A stretch of 6,338 bases of DNA, taken from Gammaproteobacteria bacterium (lineage in GTDB: Bacteria > Pseudomonadota > Gammaproteobacteria > Xanthomonadales > Marinicellaceae). Within the stretch, counting starts at the first letter, position 1, and the number at the start of each line of letters is the position of its first letter. The notes beneath the pieces were generated by a model. The model was not told the DNA's origin and made no database searches. It saw nothing but the letters and a program-made list of their open reading frames with translations. The DNA lies in contig JAUHXW010000176.1 of assembly GCA_030426705.1 (NCBI GenBank), positions 1-6,338 on the forward strand. Direction: 5' to 3'. The translations under genes were made by a program, and so were the position numbers. Shown here piece by piece: positions 5,827 to 6,338 of the stretch.

Positions 5827-6338
5827 ATGAATAGCTTCAATCAAGATAGCCTTGAATATTATAACTCTCTAGACAAAAACTTCATTAAAAATAATGGAAT
5901 TGCCTACACTCCAGGATGGATTTCCTCACATATAACTAGAGAAGCATTTAAGCAGTGGATGAAATTCAATTCAGGAAGAACACCTAAGTCTGCAGCTGAC
6001 TTATGTTGCGGTACAGGTGTTTTTATACAGGAATTAGATGCTCTCATTCAAGAAAACAATCTACCTACAAAAATTTCTGCATTTGATACTGATAAAGGAG
6101 CAATACAAGTTGCTAAAAACAACTTTAGAAATAGACCAACCGTAAAAACTATAGAGCATAAAGACACATTGTTGGACACTTGTGACTTGCTTCAGGAAGA
6201 AAGCTCAAAATATGATGTAATTGTTGGGAATCCACCGTATGTTGGACATAAGGAGATTGAAAAAAAGTATAAAAACTTTTTGATCAAAAATTACTATTCT
6301 GCAAGATCAGGATCATTTGATCTATCTATAATATTTGT
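5827..6338 (+). CDS. N6-adenine DNA methyltransferase, 5' part (truncated by window end)
   Basis: The first 170 codons are present and the frame is open to the last base. Domains in order: GIAYTP (residues 24-29, motif X-like), DLCCGTG (58-64, motif I, S-adenosylmethionine binding), FDTD (86-89, acidic motif II) and NPPY (135-138, motif IV, catalytic for exocyclic amino methylation). SGSFDLSIIF follows at 161-170. The X-I-IV order points to a gamma-class enzyme, as in Eco57I-like type IIG enzymes, HsdM and PglX-like proteins; NPPY rather than NPPF argues against classic HsdM. The ATG at 5827 has GGAA at 5814-5817, nine bases upstream. It would methylate adenine in a specific DNA site and belongs to restriction-modification or a related defence system. 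The partner (endonuclease domain, specificity subunit or other genes) lies beyond the window. Confidence 0.88.
   Translation, partial: MNSFNQDSLEYYNSLDKNFIKNNGIAYTPGWISSHITREAFKQWMKFNSGRTPKSAADLCCGTGVFIQELDALIQENNLPTKISAFDTDKGAIQVAKNNFRNRPTVKTIEHKDTLLDTCDLLQEESSKYDVIVGNPPYVGHKEIEKKYKNFLIKNYYSARSGSFDLSIIF

Larger units (their letters stand above)
5440..6338. mobile_element. Left edge of a genomic island inserted in ssrA (partial)
   Basis: From 5440 the sequence becomes clearly AT-richer than the chromosomal part and no longer matches the RNA gene. It carries paired ATACCCC repeats near the edge and a DNA methyltransferase as first gene. No integrase is in the window; with this geometry it would most often sit at the far end beside the intact ssrA. 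The extent to the right is unknown. Confidence 0.65.

Overview
The window looks like chromosomal DNA of a Gram-negative gammaproteobacterium of moderate to low GC. The support is an AsmA-family envelope protein, a TonB C-terminal domain protein with a Sec signal peptide, and an exported YD-repeat-like protein. A marine, Marinicella-like lineage is only a guess; nothing here fixes the genus.

Layout, left to right. (1) Bases 1-1796 hold two convergent genes: an exported YD-like repeat protein (+, 152-1276) and a GFA-family zinc protein (-, 1320-1709). They meet at a 12-bp hairpin. The pair is bracketed by inverted copies of one ~76-bp repeat (1-76 and 1721-1796), each copy pointing into the gene beside it. 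To the right, the repeat continues as a degenerate array to about 2000, with small hairpins whose stems change sequence but keep pairing. (2) Bases 2064-4244 encode a 726-residue AsmA-family protein on the - strand with an unusual charged tail. (3) Bases 4421-5062 encode a periplasmic TonB-C-domain protein on the - strand, closed by its own terminator (4371-4396). (4) Bases 5063-5376 are non-coding with some structured sequence.

(5) The sharpest boundary is at 5417-5439. These 23 bases match, on the - strand, the 3' end of a tmRNA gene (ssrA; a tRNA is the alternative) from T-loop to CCA. They are followed on that strand by a strong terminator (5377-5419). The rest of the RNA gene is missing: from 5440 the sequence becomes visibly AT-richer and unrelated. 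This is the signature of a genomic island integrated into the 3' end of ssrA, with the displaced 3' fragment marking the cargo-side end.

(6) The island begins with about 390 bases of non-coding DNA holding paired ATACCCC direct repeats (possible integrase arm sites) and several dyads. The first cargo gene (5827 to beyond the window end) is an N6-adenine DNA methyltransferase with a DLCCGTG motif and an NPPY motif. It is probably part of a restriction-modification or other methylation-based defence system whose remaining genes lie to the right. The chromosomal genes are envelope-related or of unknown role and do not form one operon. The most interesting part of the window is the island edge and the truncated methylase system.
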